Assembly (NCBI GenBank): GCA_902728285.1
Contig: CACVBU010000532.1
Coordinates: 1,080,059-1,144,058 of the forward strand
Source: Clytia hemisphaerica
Taxonomy: Eukaryota > Cnidaria > Hydrozoa > Leptothecata > Clytiidae
Direction: 5' to 3'
Length of the DNA: 64,000 bases
Shown: positions 22,662-34,804 of the stretch, in pieces
How the letters are laid out: every line of letters begins with the position of its first letter
How positions within the stretch are numbered: position 1 is the first letter of the stretch
Translations under genes and position numbers: made by a program
The notes under the pieces: generated by a model
What the model was told of the DNA's origin: nothing
Seen by the model: only the letters and a program-made list of their open reading frames with translations
Database searches by the model: none

Positions 22662-23714
22662 TTAAACTTTTCTTTCGTTCATGGGACTGGTAAAGGGTGA
22701 TGAAAATCCACTTTGCGAGTTCAAATATTGAACACCTTTCAATTCCACATTCCCTGAGTTTCTATACTTGTCAAATCTGCCAAAGAGTAATTTTTTATAA
22801 TATGTTTTGATGTCTTTGCTTCGTGACATATACACGATAGCATTCAGTCCTGAACATAAAACCATGGGTGAATGAAACAGGGGATAAAGAGTCCTTGCCA
22901 TGTAAAAATTTTGCGGATCTGAATCTCGATCACCGACAATGATGGCAAGAAAAGCATAGAAAATGATGATGGGTAGATAGCACAATGCATAAAGAATCGA
23001 GATTAAAGCTAATGTTTTGACTGCGCTTTGATGTCTACGTTTTCCTTTGCCCAACTCCGAAAACGAGTCCTTTCTCTTGAGACTTTTCTGTGAGAAAGAG
23101 TTAAGAAGGAAAATGATGGTGATTTCAATGGACGTTGTTATAGAGACAGCCCACCAATAGATATCTGCTAATACCTCACTGGTGAAGGCTGGATGGTGTA
23201 CGAAAAATGTCATCACTCCTTTACCAACCATATAGCCATTCCACACTAATAAGCAGTAAACGACCGTCCTTTGTGAGATCCTCAGTAATGGTTTTCGAAT
23301 GGCGAAATTTCTCAACATTGAAATTGCGAATAAAGTTCCCATGCCCATCGTGAACGAATATGTTGAAAAAGCTGTTCCGATTCCTTCAGCTGTACAAGTT
23401 CGATGTCCAGTTTTTGTGATGATAATGAAATATGGGGCTGTTATCAAACCAAAGACAGCATCGGTTAGAGCTAACCAAATGTAAAGTTTCTGAGGTAATG
23501 AGATGTGTTTGCTTGTCTTTCGGACGCCGATGATCAAGGCACAATTGCTGGAAATGATGAAGGCTGACACGAGAAGCATAAAAGCCTCCAAGGCGCCAAA
23601 ACCTATTTCATTTTGTGGTTGTTCTTCATTCTCTCCTCCTCCTAGTATTTTGTATGCTTCACTTTCATTTGAAAATCTGTTCATTAAGAACGGGAAGCAG
23701 TCGAACTTCACCAT
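22662..23714 (-). CDS. Rhodopsin-like (class A) G-protein-coupled receptor, orphan
   Basis: This is a single-exon 350-residue seven-transmembrane protein of the plasma membrane. The N-terminus has an NES glycosylation site (residue 16). Predicted helices are at about 41-64, 75-99, 109-133, 151-172, 184-205, 231-258 and 276-296. Class A landmarks are LALTDAVFG in TM2 (LAxxD), Cys107 at the start of TM3, Trp158 in TM4, CYLP (245-248) in place of CWxP in TM6, and LNAIVY (290-295) in place of NPxxY in TM7. The DRY motif is replaced by LRN (134-136). A basic third loop (SLKRKD, GKGKRRH) and a C-terminal tail rich in Ser suggest G-protein coupling and phosphorylation. Intronless, divergent orphan receptors of this kind are expanded in cnidarians. 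The ligand cannot be inferred. Confidence 0.9.
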   Translation of the reverse strand: MVKFDCFPFLMNRFSNESEAYKILGGGENEEQPQNEIGFGALEAFMLLVSAFIISSNCALIIGVRKTSKHISLPQKLYIWLALTDAVFGLITAPYFIIITKTGHRTCTAEGIGTAFSTYSFTMGMGTLFAISMLRNFAIRKPLLRISQRTVVYCLLVWNGYMVGKGVMTFFVHHPAFTSEVLADIYWWAVSITTSIEITIIFLLNSFSQKSLKRKDSFSELGKGKRRHQSAVKTLALISILYALCYLPIIIFYAFLAIIVGDRDSDPQNFYMARTLYPLFHSPMVLCSGLNAIVYMSRSKDIKTYYKKLLFGRFDKYRNSGNVELKGVQYLNSQSGFSSPFTSPMNERKV

Positions 23715-23729
23715 TCCTTACAAACGTGC

Positions 23730-26459
23730 ATGTGTTCATCCGTTTTTCAAACTTTGTGATTTTCTTCAGCTCAAAACGAACTTTTTTACACTTCTAATGA
23801 AATTGAATTATTGCGTCTGTTTGTTTGATCAACTCGATGGTTGTTTGAATTTTTATTTTTATTTGAAGAATTCTTTCGATGGAGAAAGAAGGGAAATCAT
23901 TTATCATTGACTTTCGAAAAAATTATTCAATAATATCACCCCAGGTTTATGGTTATTATACGTAAGCTTTTTTTCGACACAGTCAAAGGACTGAAAATTT
24001 TACGAAGACTGTGCTAATGAAATTTCCGAACATTATCAATTTTCTCTGTTTCTTTTTGGAAGAAGACTGTCTAGATGTTTCAATTTGATTACATTTTCAC
24101 TTCGTCTACTTTAGGTTTATTTTCGCAGAAGGAAGTTCACGAATTCACAGTTTTAGATATTCTTTTATTTTTGGCAAATCACTATTGTAGCAGGTGCACT
24201 GCAAGATATTTGTTACATAATGTTGTATCTATCTAAACTTTTAGCGGAAAAGCTCTTTCTATTTCCTCACTCTGCAAGGCATTATTAATCACAAGATTTG
24301 ATGTAATTGACTCATTTGATGTCTTGACTGTGCCACGCCAATGTCATCACTCTCTTATAACTAATGACTCATCAGATAATGGCTTTTTCCACTTGTGAGG
24401 TCGACTTAAATCCTTGTTTATGCTAGTGTTCTTCTAATTGATAAATCTAGAATCAATTGAACCAATTGAGGTCTTTAACATAAATGATTTGTTTTTCAGT
24501 TTTTGAAAAAATCGTACGAAAATTTGTGGCCAATCAGCATGTAACAATCGAGAGTAACGATGGGACCAAAAATTGTAATGTCATATTTCTCCGTATTGTG
24601 TTTGGTTTCAGACAGATTATTGAGAAGTCGTTTTGGATTGGTTTGTGATTGAAAATGCGGTCGAAATATTGTCCGCCGAAAGGTACTCATTTACGCATTA
24701 CTGAAATGGAGATTTGTTGTAAAATGCCTTATCTAATGGCCTATATCTAATTAGTGTTCGTATTGAAGGTCATTAAGATGCAGACAAGGCCTCGTTAAGC
24801 GTATCATCAATTTTAATACCTTAATGTTTCATTAATTGAGTACTTGATTTAAAACGGATTAACTCGTAAAATTAAATTTTAAAATCCTATAGGTTTCAGT
24901 TGCCACGTGTCCCTGATTTCTCCATTCTTAGTTGGTCACTACCTTGTTGAGCTGGTTCGTTTAATCAACTTAATCACTGATTTTACTCAAAATCTGAATT
25001 TAATTCATGACATTTAATTAAGGCTAACAGGAGTGCTCGTAACTTCTTCTTCTCAAACTCATACAAAATGTCGAAGAAATATTAGCAGCAGAGAGATGTC
25101 ATTTAAGTTGTCAATCTTTTGAATGATGGACGATGATGACTTGCCAAGGTGAACATTCCAGTGGAATTGCTTGAAATGAAACACAAAATGAGCGCTCCAT
25201 CATTCTCAAAAGAACTTGTCAATTAAAGCAATCGGAAGTTCTGATTTCACCTCCTTATTTATTCACAATTATCGCTCCTAAATTTGGACATTTTCCTTTA
25301 GATTTTTTCTTTTTTTCTCTTGAGGGAGAGCTTACTTTTCATTATTCCCATTGGAGGGTTTGAAACGACCCATATGTATGGTATGGCGATGTTGGTGATG
25401 TACGCTTGCCAAAGTTTGTTAAACAAATTGTTCCATTTGATAATCAGTAGAAGCGATTACATTGCAAAAACCTTCTGGTAAAAGTGTGGCTCTCTGGCAA
25501 AATGAAAAACTCTTGGAAATTTCATTTTTTAACACAACCCTTGTAATATTATTAAGTCCTTTGAAATTGGAGAAATTATGGTCTACCTTTCGGAGAATTA
25601 TTTCATTTATTGAAAAGTGGAATAAAGAAAGGTAATGCTCCATGGCACCGTCATCCCTCAATCTTTAACCAAGAAGAACTATTTTTGAAACATTTAGTTT
25701 TTTTTCCAAAAATTCTATTTTAAATTGTCTCGAAATGGATTTTAAAAGAATACTTTCAGCACGTCAACTTTAACCATTTCCACGTTTTCCAACTATGGAA
25801 CACAACGTCATTTTACTCCGATATTTTGCTCCCTCAATTCAGCGCTGGTGCTTTTATCCCGTACAACATTTGAAGAACATTGACTTAAACAAGACTCAAA
25901 GAATTTTTTAGAAATATTTTCAATCATAAACAATAATGGTGTATTAAACTCCCTTGATTTTAAATTCTAATGCAAGGTATTTTCCTGTTTTTCATTTCAT
26001 TTCGTCAGTTTAGGATATCGAGGTTGACTTTTGAAAAGTCGAACATTTTCCGGTGTCGATCAAAGGGATGTTTAACATTCTTCGAACACTTTCATTTGAT
26101 CGCTCATTTCCTATCAGGTTGCACTTTTGTTCAGTTGTCTAATACGCCCCAACATTTTCATATTATCTTAGTTGTTAAAATGTTCAAAGTTCATTTGCTG
26201 AGAAATTATCTTTTCCAAAGAATTTCAAAAATCTTTAGCTAAGCTTCCGTTCAAAATATGCTTAACCTCTAGAGGATAGTTGCTTGGTGAAAGATTAAGA
26301 AATTCTTTCTTTTTCGCTATAAGCTAAGTATTATAATAGGACATACTCAGGAACTTGCGTTCAGGCAGTCATAAGGGTAAGTGGTTGGTCATTTGGCAAT
26401 AGGAGGGCAGTCGGGGTCTTCACTTAAAGGCTATACCTTCGAATAGTGGAAAAAGTAAC
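23730..26459. other. Intergenic, no feature recognised
   Basis: This is AT-rich sequence upstream of the GPCR. Short reading frames on both strands show no domain, splice pattern or hydrophobic leader that I can support, and I see no bounded repeat. Confidence 0.4.
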
Positions 26460-26489
26460 ATGCAATCACACGAAATCACACAAACCCAC

Positions 26490-26755
26490 TGGGAACCCTT
26501 CCCATTGGAAAAATGGGCCAAAATATCGTCACCAGTGGAAAATTATTCTCAAATTTTTGTCCCCGCTGAAAATAATCAGATAAGCAAATCCGCACTGAAA
26601 AATATTGTGCTATTTTTCTTATCCCCACTGAATTTTTTGGCTTGAAAACAATGGCCATAAAGAAAAAAAGGAATATCAATCCCATCGAGTTTTGGTTCGT
26701 TATTTTTACCCCCACTGGCTGATAAGATCCCACCGGGTCTGTGAGAAGGGGGTGT
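26490..26755 (-). repeat. CCCACTGGGAA...GGTCTGTGAGAAGG repeat, copy A
   Basis: This moderately repeated element of about 265 bases shares CCCATCGAGTTTTGGT, CCCCACTGGCTGATAAG and GGTCTGTGAGAAGGGGGTGT with reverse-oriented copies at about 31690-31952 and 62503-62704. The exact ends are uncertain and no coding capacity is seen. Outer sequences of CACTGGG and CCCACCGGG type suggest a MITE. Confidence 0.6.
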
Positions 26756-27447
26756 AAAATCTTTAGAAATGATAAATGTTGAATATTTTTCAATTTTATT
26801 ATTTGTCGACCAAAGAAAGTTAAGCACTAGTTTGTCTCCCGGTTCAGCCTTCCACTTTTTTCTTACCACTTTAGCCCTTCCCCAGTCACACCCTTCCAAT
26901 ATCCAGATAATAACGCGTTGGAATTCTAAGAAATCGTTACAAAATAAAAGATTGAAATATTCTTTTGTCCTTTCTAATATTTCATTGGACGTTATTCAAG
27001 AGCAGGCGTTGTGTTAGTGCCAACTTCTTCATAACGAGAATAGGTTGTTTTTAAATCTTTGGAAGCTAAAGGGAGAATAAATGTCACCAAAAACGATGCA
27101 AAAGGTCATCTTCACACTCCATTTAACAGTTACTTTGAAAATAACATTTGAGCTACTGCATCATTTTTCCTAGTGGATAAACAAATAGACTATGGAAGGA
27201 CCTGGTTTCAATTATCTCTTTTAACGAGAACAGGGACAAGAATAAAAAAAAAGTTTAATGTGTTTAAATTTCCCTAAAATATAGGTCGTCCATCTTTTAA
27301 AAAGTATTACTTCTAAATATTCGAATAAAGTGTCTTTATTTACAAGAGCTGATTCTGTCAATACTATAATTTAAAATTTTATACAAAAAAACTAAAATAC
27401 TGAGTTTGGTTTTCCTTTTTATGGTGAATAATGTCTGTGTCCAATTA

Positions 27448-27718
27448 TTTCAATGCTGAACATTTGAGCAAGCAAGTAGTTTTCGAAGCTGTGCAGATGA
27501 TCTGTTCTTCCCTGATCTTCTTCATCGATGCAATATCATTGCAAAGTCTATGTTTAAACCGACAAACATCATGACAATTACGTTGTCGTAATGTAATAAA
27601 CGATTTGGGTCTTGTTTCCGATTGTATTTTCTTGGGTTTCAGTTGACGATTGGAAAGATATTTGCTTTCACAACTTGAAATCCCAAACAGAAATGCACAT
27701 ACCAAAACGATGACCAGA
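27448..27718 (-). CDS. Last exon of a small secreted cysteine-rich protein
   Basis: An acceptor (TTTCATTTAG) precedes the exon near 27719. The frame opens with a hydrophobic LLVIVLVCAFLFGISSC leader and ends at a stop at about 27445-27450. The mature part carries six cysteines spaced C-x3-C-x6-C-x15-C-x6-C-x3-C, a symmetric pattern compatible with two helices clamped by disulfides, with many Lys/Arg residues. The initiating Met must come from an upstream exon, which I could not place between 27730 and 28500. The spacing closely matches the protein at 20135-20488. Function is unknown. Confidence 0.45.
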
Positions 27719-27729
27719 AGATCTAAATG

Positions 27730-30700
27730 AAAAAAGAAACATTCGTAAACATCAAAGCTGAATGAGCCCCTAAAGTCTTATCCCCCAAAATCCTATTCTT
27801 CTATTTTGACATGAGTGACTAGTAGGTTCTGTATACCCACTAAGCATTCCATACAGCCAAAACATAAAATTGATCAATTCATTAGTTTATTTCTGATGAC
27901 ATCATTCATTTAGATTTTAATATTTGGGCTGGACTCGCTTATCCAAAAACTAAATGCTTATGAAATGCGTCCGAGCCTATTGCATTGAATTTAAAAGGTC
28001 TCCAGTATGCAAGAATTCAACGAAGCCATCTATCAAAGTAAAGTTGAAATCATCAAAATCATTTTCTAAACGAACCTTTCATGATTTTTGGATAATCAAA
28101 TTCAATTTGTTATGTGTGGTGAGTGTTTGTTCATCAAATCGTTCATTCAGTAATGACGAACAAACCTTTCTGAAATCACATTTAATGCTTTCACAAGATG
28201 TCAATCAAACAACCAAACAATACAAATTCCTCTGATTGTTCTGAAAGGCAAGCCGATATAAAAGTGCCTCTTCGACTATGATCTATCGGAATTAAGATAG
28301 CGACGACTGCTCAAACGCCTTCTACTAAATATATCTTCACAATCTAAATTTATCATTTGACTGTCCCATAGGACGACCACTTCAAAGATGAATTTTTGCG
28401 ATCATAAATCAATGCGCCTTGACAGAAGTGAGGTTATTTAGCAAACCTCAAACTTTGAACATCAATAAAATGTTTGAATGTAACTTATTCTGTTACAACC
28501 ACACTTGATTGGATATTACCCATTAGCGGATGTCAAAATGGCTTTTTCGGATGATTAATTTCATGACAAGGGATCTTGTGATGAACGTTAAATAATTTGC
28601 CTCGGAAATTAACGGTCCTTAAATCATCTTTGAAAAAATCGGGAAATATATTGGACCAAAGGATTAATAATGACTGTTATATTGAACAATATCTTTGAGA
28701 ACTCAAAATATACAACATAATAGTTCGGAGAAATTACTTAATATACACCCAACATCTTTGTTCAAAAAGTTTTATAAAGAAAGGATTGTACGTTTAGTTT
28801 TGTAGAGCGGAAAGAGCGTCGAATGGTACAAGTCATTGTTTTGACGTGACACAACAGTACAATACTGACATTTGACATTGTTAAAATCGAACCCAGCCCC
28901 TTTGTGAAGTTAAGATTGGCATACCTGGTAGTATACAGCCAATGAATGTAGGAAGGATTTGATATCCTGTTCACTTGTCACGTGGAAGGGCATCAAATAT
29001 TTCAATTCTAAGTAAAGTATTGCATTTGATTGAAAAGGGAAATCTAATAATTGACCATCTTTTTTCCTTTTTTTTTAAAGAATAGTTGATTCATCATCCA
29101 AAGTACTCTTCCTTAGATATTGTCAACTACAAATTTAGAGTTTTGTTGAAGAAAGAATTGTATCAAATTATGTTGGCACGCGCATGGCATCCGCTCTCTA
29201 ATTTACCATTCATTTACTTTGCCGTCCATTCATTTGCTAATTTCTTTCCAGTCACCAACTTACTCCTCATTTACTGCCCACCCCTTTAATTTTTGTTAGT
29301 ATAGGTTTTTGGGTTTTAGATAATAATTCATGTGCGTATTGCCCTATTTTTGTTGGTCAATCATTCCCAATCACTCAACCCAAGCTGTCCTTCAAGCGTT
29401 CAAGTTTATTGATTTATGAATATCACATTGATTCTGGTGAAGGAAGGCGATTCTTTTGAGACATATTGAATCATGAGAATGGAATTTGTGAATGGTAGGA
29501 GTGTAAGGATGTTGCGCAATGTAGTTTTCGTTTTAATGAGATTCCGCTCAAATGTTGTCCCGTTAATGCACTTCTTGATGTTTTTTTAAGTACGCGGTAA
29601 ATTAAAACTTTTTTTTCTCCTTCCATAACGAAAAAATTGTGTATGGTATTTTAACCGGTCTTTAATTGATATGTTTCTTTAACAACAATGGTATAATTTC
29701 CGTGAACAATCTTTTATCATCTATTAAATTTTACTTAATTTAATAAAAAACCCAGGCGTCGTTATCCTGTCGAAAATCATGGTACCGCAAACTTTTAGAA
29801 AAAATAAAACTACTTCAGCCAATAAAGTTTTTACGAAACTAGACCAGGTTTAAAAACAATTTCAGCTTGAATTTTCGATGAGAGCGATTAAAGGCAAAAT
29901 ATAACTTTGAAATCATTTTGAAACAACACAATACAAAATATTGAAAAAATTCTTAAGCACCTCTCTAGATTTTTCAGAGATTTTAAAATATGAAATTGTG
30001 ACCTAGCGCACAAAAATATCGATTTTATCACAATCTAAATTCAATTTAATTTTCTGCAGTATAGAAGTTTGATATTTCTGACAGCCCATATGTTGCAGGG
30101 AAATTACGGCAGCCCATTGGTTTTACATGAGCACGTATCGGTCAGAGTGGTGTATGTTTGGGGTTTGAGTATTGATTTCACAGTTAATCGTTTTTAAATG
30201 AGTTGTCATCGATGACGAGCTTGTTGTTTACTTCTTAATCATTGAATTAGTAGGCACATAGAATGTAGAATATTGGCATTGGTATTGCGACAATTTCCTT
30301 GAGCCATTCATAGACGTTGATGATGAGATGCGAGGGTTTTTAATTACACATTTTAGTATCTTAATGAAAGGCCAAATTCTGATTTGCAAAATAATCGTGG
30401 GTGGATCTCATATCATGTGGCTATCTCCAAAACCGTGGTTCTTAGAGTAAAATTTTGACGGGGATTAAACAAACATAAATTAGTGCGCTGTTGTTGAACA
30501 ACTATGATTGTAAAAATTAAAAACACTAAAGATTGTTTGTGAAGATTGTTTGCGAAGATTGCATTTTGTGAAATTAGTCCTGAAATTCCTGTCCTGATGT
30601 GTCAAGGAAGAAAAATTGAGGAATGCAAGCCTTAAAACTAAAATTTTGCTGACGTCAGCCCTTACCAAGTATAATACTCTTTGTAAAAAACATCACAGCT

Positions 30701-31395
30701 TTTATCTGAAAATGTTGGAAACAAAAGGGCAAATTACGACGTCATTAATGACAAAAAACGAGAAAACGGGCTTTTTTATTTGAAGCATCGCCGGATTTTG
30801 TACAAAAAAAACAGTAATGAATGTGATTCTCAAGACTGAAGGTATCATTTATTATATTGTAGTCTTACTCTTTTACTCTTTTAGTGGATAAGCTGAGTTG
30901 GTCCATAAAGTTTGCACTTTATGAGTAAAATTCAAACCATTTTGTCTGCCTCAAAATACACTGCAGCGAAAACAAGCATGGCTTTAACTTTTGATAAAAT
31001 TTGAGTTTGACAGCTCGTTTTATATTATAGGGAAAAAAGGGAAAAATTCACTTTGCTTTTATCCGCATTTGAAAATCAGCTCCACAGGGATTTTTTGTTC
31101 TGGGAACATTGGGATTTCGATAGAAATTTTCATTCTCACTGTGGGAAGAAGTTCCATATTAGCAGAGGTGTTATTATCATAAAAAAATATTAGTCAGTAT
31201 CTTGAAGAACTGTCCTATTACTATTTTCACAGTAATTCTAAAACATGTGAATACTTTCCAAATTTGAAAAGTTACCTCTAATCGTTGCGTGGATAGAGCA
31301 GAAATCGAAAATGGGATTTTTTATATCTTCCTCGAGAATTTAAACACCTCTTTTTCACAGACCTGCTCCAGGGGATTAAGGCTATTTATTTCGTC
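27730..31395. other. Intergenic or intronic, no gene recognised
   Basis: I searched for the first exon of the small secreted protein and found none that I can defend. A TATA-like GATATAAAAG occurs on the plus strand at about 28254, but no convincing frame follows. The rest is AT-rich without evident repeats. Confidence 0.35.
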
Positions 31396-31531
31396 GACGT
31401 CATAAAAATTGAAATTCCAATAACTTTTGATAGAATCATCAAAATAATTTCAAATTTTCAACAAAGATGCATTTCAATGCAAATTTTCAAAAGATTTCAA
31501 AAGTTATTGGAATTTCAATTTTTATGACGTC
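31396..31531. repeat. 136-bp hairpin MITE-like inverted repeat with GACGTCAT ends
   Basis: The left arm is GACGTCATAAAAATTGAAAT, continuing CCAATAACTTTTGA. The right arm mirrors it and ends ATGACGTC. The centre lies near 31463. The right end forms TGACGTCA, a perfect CRE-type palindrome. That could be fortuitous. Confidence 0.75.
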
Positions 31532-31689
31532 ATCAAAATAGCGCAAAATTGAGAATTTTTGCGAATTACGCAAAATATCAAAATAAAAAAAACATCTGCC
31601 TAGACTGAATCTTATTCTACTTAGATATACGCTTCGTTTAAGCCCAAAATGAGCTTCTGAAAATGATTTGTAACGTTGCAAGAATTTTG

Positions 31690-31952
31690 ATCTCCAATGA
31701 CCCGCCTTATTCCCCTGGAGTGGTAGGATTTTCAGTCAGTGGGTGTACAAATAACGGACCAAAACTCGATGGGGTTTTATGGCCGGGGATTTTGAAATCT
31801 ATTGTTTTCGAGCCAGAAAAGTCGGTGGGGACGGAAAAAATAGCACACTATTTTGCAGTGAAGATTTGTGTATAATTTTCCCCTGGGGACGATATTTTGG
31901 CTAATTTTCCCAGTGGGAAGGGGTCACAGTGGGTCTGTGAGAAGGGGTGTAT
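31690..31952 (+). repeat. CCCACTGGGAA...GGTCTGTGAGAAGG repeat, copy B
   Basis: This is in the opposite orientation to copy A. It contains CAGTGGGTGTACAAATAACG, CCAAAACTCGATGGG and GGGGACGATATTTTGGC. GGGTCTGTGAGAAGGGGTGT also occurs here at the right end, so this copy seems to have both ends terminating in related G/C-rich blocks. Confidence 0.6.
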
Positions 31953-31959
31953 TTAACTT

Positions 31960-34125
31960 CTATCAAATTGTGATTTTGAAATCTTAAGGATTTGTGCTAA
32001 GCATTTAATTTAAAAGAAAAGGCGAGAAAATCGGTCAAATTCTTAGAGAAGGCTTGATGAGAGTATTTAGATATTAGATGTACATGAGAACTTAATTAAA
32101 GTAGAAATTTTTATGGAAAACCCACGGAAAAACCTAAGATGGAATAATTTGGTCATTACTCTATTCGCATCAAACTCAAATTAATTTATTTTCAAATTTT
32201 GAAATTAGAGGACTTCATGGTGTGAATTACATTTTTTATTAACCTTCTTTGGTCTGAAAAGGTCTGTAATATATGGCCCTAATCTTATGGTAGATCATCC
32301 ATTCAGCACACACCACGCACTGTTCTAAAAGGATATGTTGAATGTGATGATCTGACTTGGTTGTCCAGCCAATACATAAAAAATTTGCTTTGCTCTAATA
32401 CAGTATTTATGTTTGTGATTGGCGTATGATTTTGGTCTGATTGCGTTGCTTCAGCCAACCAACACTTTCACTAAATCCAAATCTGGATGAAAATCAACAA
32501 ATCGATCCGCTAACCTGTGTTCCTTTACAGAGCCATGACCAAGATGACATGCGCGGAATAATCAGGATCTGTTTGCATATTAACATAGCCTGTAAATCCA
32601 TAGAACAAAATCCAAAAGCTTTGTTTATGGGTAATTTTGCGTGATGCATGAATAGCTTTATATGAATAGAATTTTCGAGACGCTGCACCTCTTTTTAGAT
32701 GAAAGCATTGTGAAAAATCTTACCCTAAATATTTAACTCTGAGATCTAAATCTATTGGATAGACGAAGAATAAAGACACCTACCTGTTTTCATGGATGTA
32801 TATTTCTTCATTATGCCAAATGTAACAAAATCAACCTTCAAGCACAAACTAAGTTGATTAAAATAAACAACACCTCACAAGCCGTCTATCTTCTATCTTC
32901 CTTGTTTGAGAGAATTTTTGTTAATAAATTGCATCAGTGATTATAAAATACTGGTAGAGGAAATCACCCTTAATGCTTCTTGATCACCGGTCTGAGTTTT
33001 CATCAACCTCGCAAAGACTTCACTTTTAACTTTCGTCCACTTTTCCTCTTTCTCTTTCTCCCGCTAAGCTTCCAATTTTATACATTCCGCAAAATAATTC
33101 TCGTGGTCAAACTACTCAAGTTATTTTTTTAAGTTAGTGTAAATATCCGCGTGCAACCAGGGCTCAGTGAAGGTCATCTTTACTCCACTTTTTTAATAAA
33201 AAATAAACACGCAATTTGATGCACCTTTTCTATGAAGAGAAATTATGCGAATTTTCGGTGAAGTTTGTCATGGTGAAGACCAGTGTCGGTTGAAATTCAT
33301 TTCCTTCCTTGTGGTGCTTCGTGCGTCTGAAACGTTTTATTGCCTTTACGCTTATACTTTTACTCACTCACAAAGAATGTGCATGGAGTTTATTGCCCCA
33401 CACGTCTTTGTCATAACAGCTCATGTGTTCTACCATCTTGAAACTTTGATTTTAAGGATATCTTTTAGTGCTTGAGTGAAAGTAATTTGCTCTATTATTC
33501 TATGGAGGGTACTATATCTTTTACAGTGAAATTTGCTGACTAATAGAATTACAAATTATTATAATCGCAATAAAATTTGATTTAAGACCATGAGTAATTC
33601 TTAAAACCTCGACATTCAATTAAGTGGGTGGTGGCTTCAGGTCAATGCAAATTATTTGATTCTAAATGTGGTCGAGGAAGCTTTACGCCTATCTCGTTAG
33701 CAATGTTGGTATTGTAGGCGCCACACAATGAAAATATGATGCGGTATTTCGCTTTACCTCAACATTCAATTCGAAACAAGTGCAAAAATTCGCTCTAAAA
33801 GCAGCAATCGGCAAACGTTTCGAAGCAAGAGTATCTGACCTACAGAGTCAGGAAAGGGCTAACTGTTTAATTAAGGGCTAACTGAGTTAACTAACTAACC
33901 TTTCTTCTTTTTTGAGCAACATTTAGCTCGAGTTACATCTCCAGACACATCATCCTAATATTTTGTTTACTTTAACAAATTATCCACCAATTGGAAATAT
34001 TGATTCTAAATCTAAAATGTAAATTAATGATCGGTTTAGACTCAACAGAAGTTGCAGGTGCTTTAAATGGTTTATTCGTGACCTGGGAAATAGAAAACGC
34101 CAATAACACTTTCAACATTTTAGTC
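31960..34125. other. Intergenic, no gene recognised
   Basis: There are short frames only. The 3' end of the broken PAN-like paralogue begins at 34126 on the minus strand. I see no additional exon or bounded repeat here. Confidence 0.4.
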
Positions 34126-34456
34126 TCAGCAAAACTTTAGAAAAACCAACACACAATGTTTTCCTGTATTGTTATCTTCGAACTTCTTAAACAAATTCTG
34201 TTTGCTCCCAACTCTCATCTCTTGACCCTTCTCCACCACCAAAGGCTCGTCTCGTGTCAACGGCAACTCCTCGTCATTTTGGAAAGCACCCGGTATCTTG
34301 AATTTGAATGATGAAATTGAGTTTCCAATGTTTGGGAAGATGATCTGATCGCTTGCATCGGTCACTGCGGTTAAAGTTTCGTCTTCTCGATAGCTTGTAT
34401 GGTGACAACCCCAATTACTCAAGCCTTGACCTCCATTGTAAACTGGGGAACAATTG

Positions 34457-34494
34457 ATGCCACCGGAGGCATGTTATGCCACCGGAGGCATGTT
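34457..34494 (-). repeat. 19-bp tandem duplication causing a frameshift
   Basis: Two exact adjacent copies of ATGCCACCGGAGGCATGTT lie within exon B of paralogue 3. The other two paralogues have a single unit at the homologous place. It could be real or an assembly/read artefact. Confidence 0.9.
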
Positions 34495-34640
34495 GGAGTT
34501 TGATAGAGTTGATTTTCCCTTTTAGTGGGATTGTGAATGAAGCATATTGATTGTTCTTCGCTTCGAAACAGATCGGTGTTAATGTGGGTGGTATAAATGG
34601 AGCTAAAAATGAAACTTTAATTTAGCAATGTAAGATATTA

Positions 34641-34804
34641 CTGTCTCGAACTTCTATTATTCGAATTTTTCTGTAATTCGAATTTAATTCTGGAACCCCG
34701 TCAAAAGGAAGCCCTCGTAAAATACTCTATACAATTCGAATACTTCTCTTATTCGAACAAGTTAGACTTCTCTCATTCGACTTCGAATTAGCGAGAGTAA
34801 ACTG
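34641..34804. repeat. Pogo/mariner-like MITE in the intron of paralogue 3
   Basis: TA flanks both ends (34639-34640 and 34805-34806). The left end reads CTGTCTCGAACTTC and the right end, read inward, CAGTTTACTCTCGCTAATTC. ATTCGAA repeats occur inside. The TIR similarity is weak beyond the first bases, so the class is tentative. Confidence 0.45.

Noticed and set aside
23299..23910. Plus-strand frames across the GPCR
   Set aside because: They are antisense to the receptor coding sequence and have no motif or leader.
26460..26900. Overlapping frames around the CCCACTGGGAA repeat
   Set aside because: The frames fall within a repeat present in three copies and differ between copies.
28254..28263. 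TATA-like GATATAAAAG on the plus strand as a promoter
   Set aside because: The downstream ATG is followed by a stop after a few codons, and no exon with a donor could be placed.
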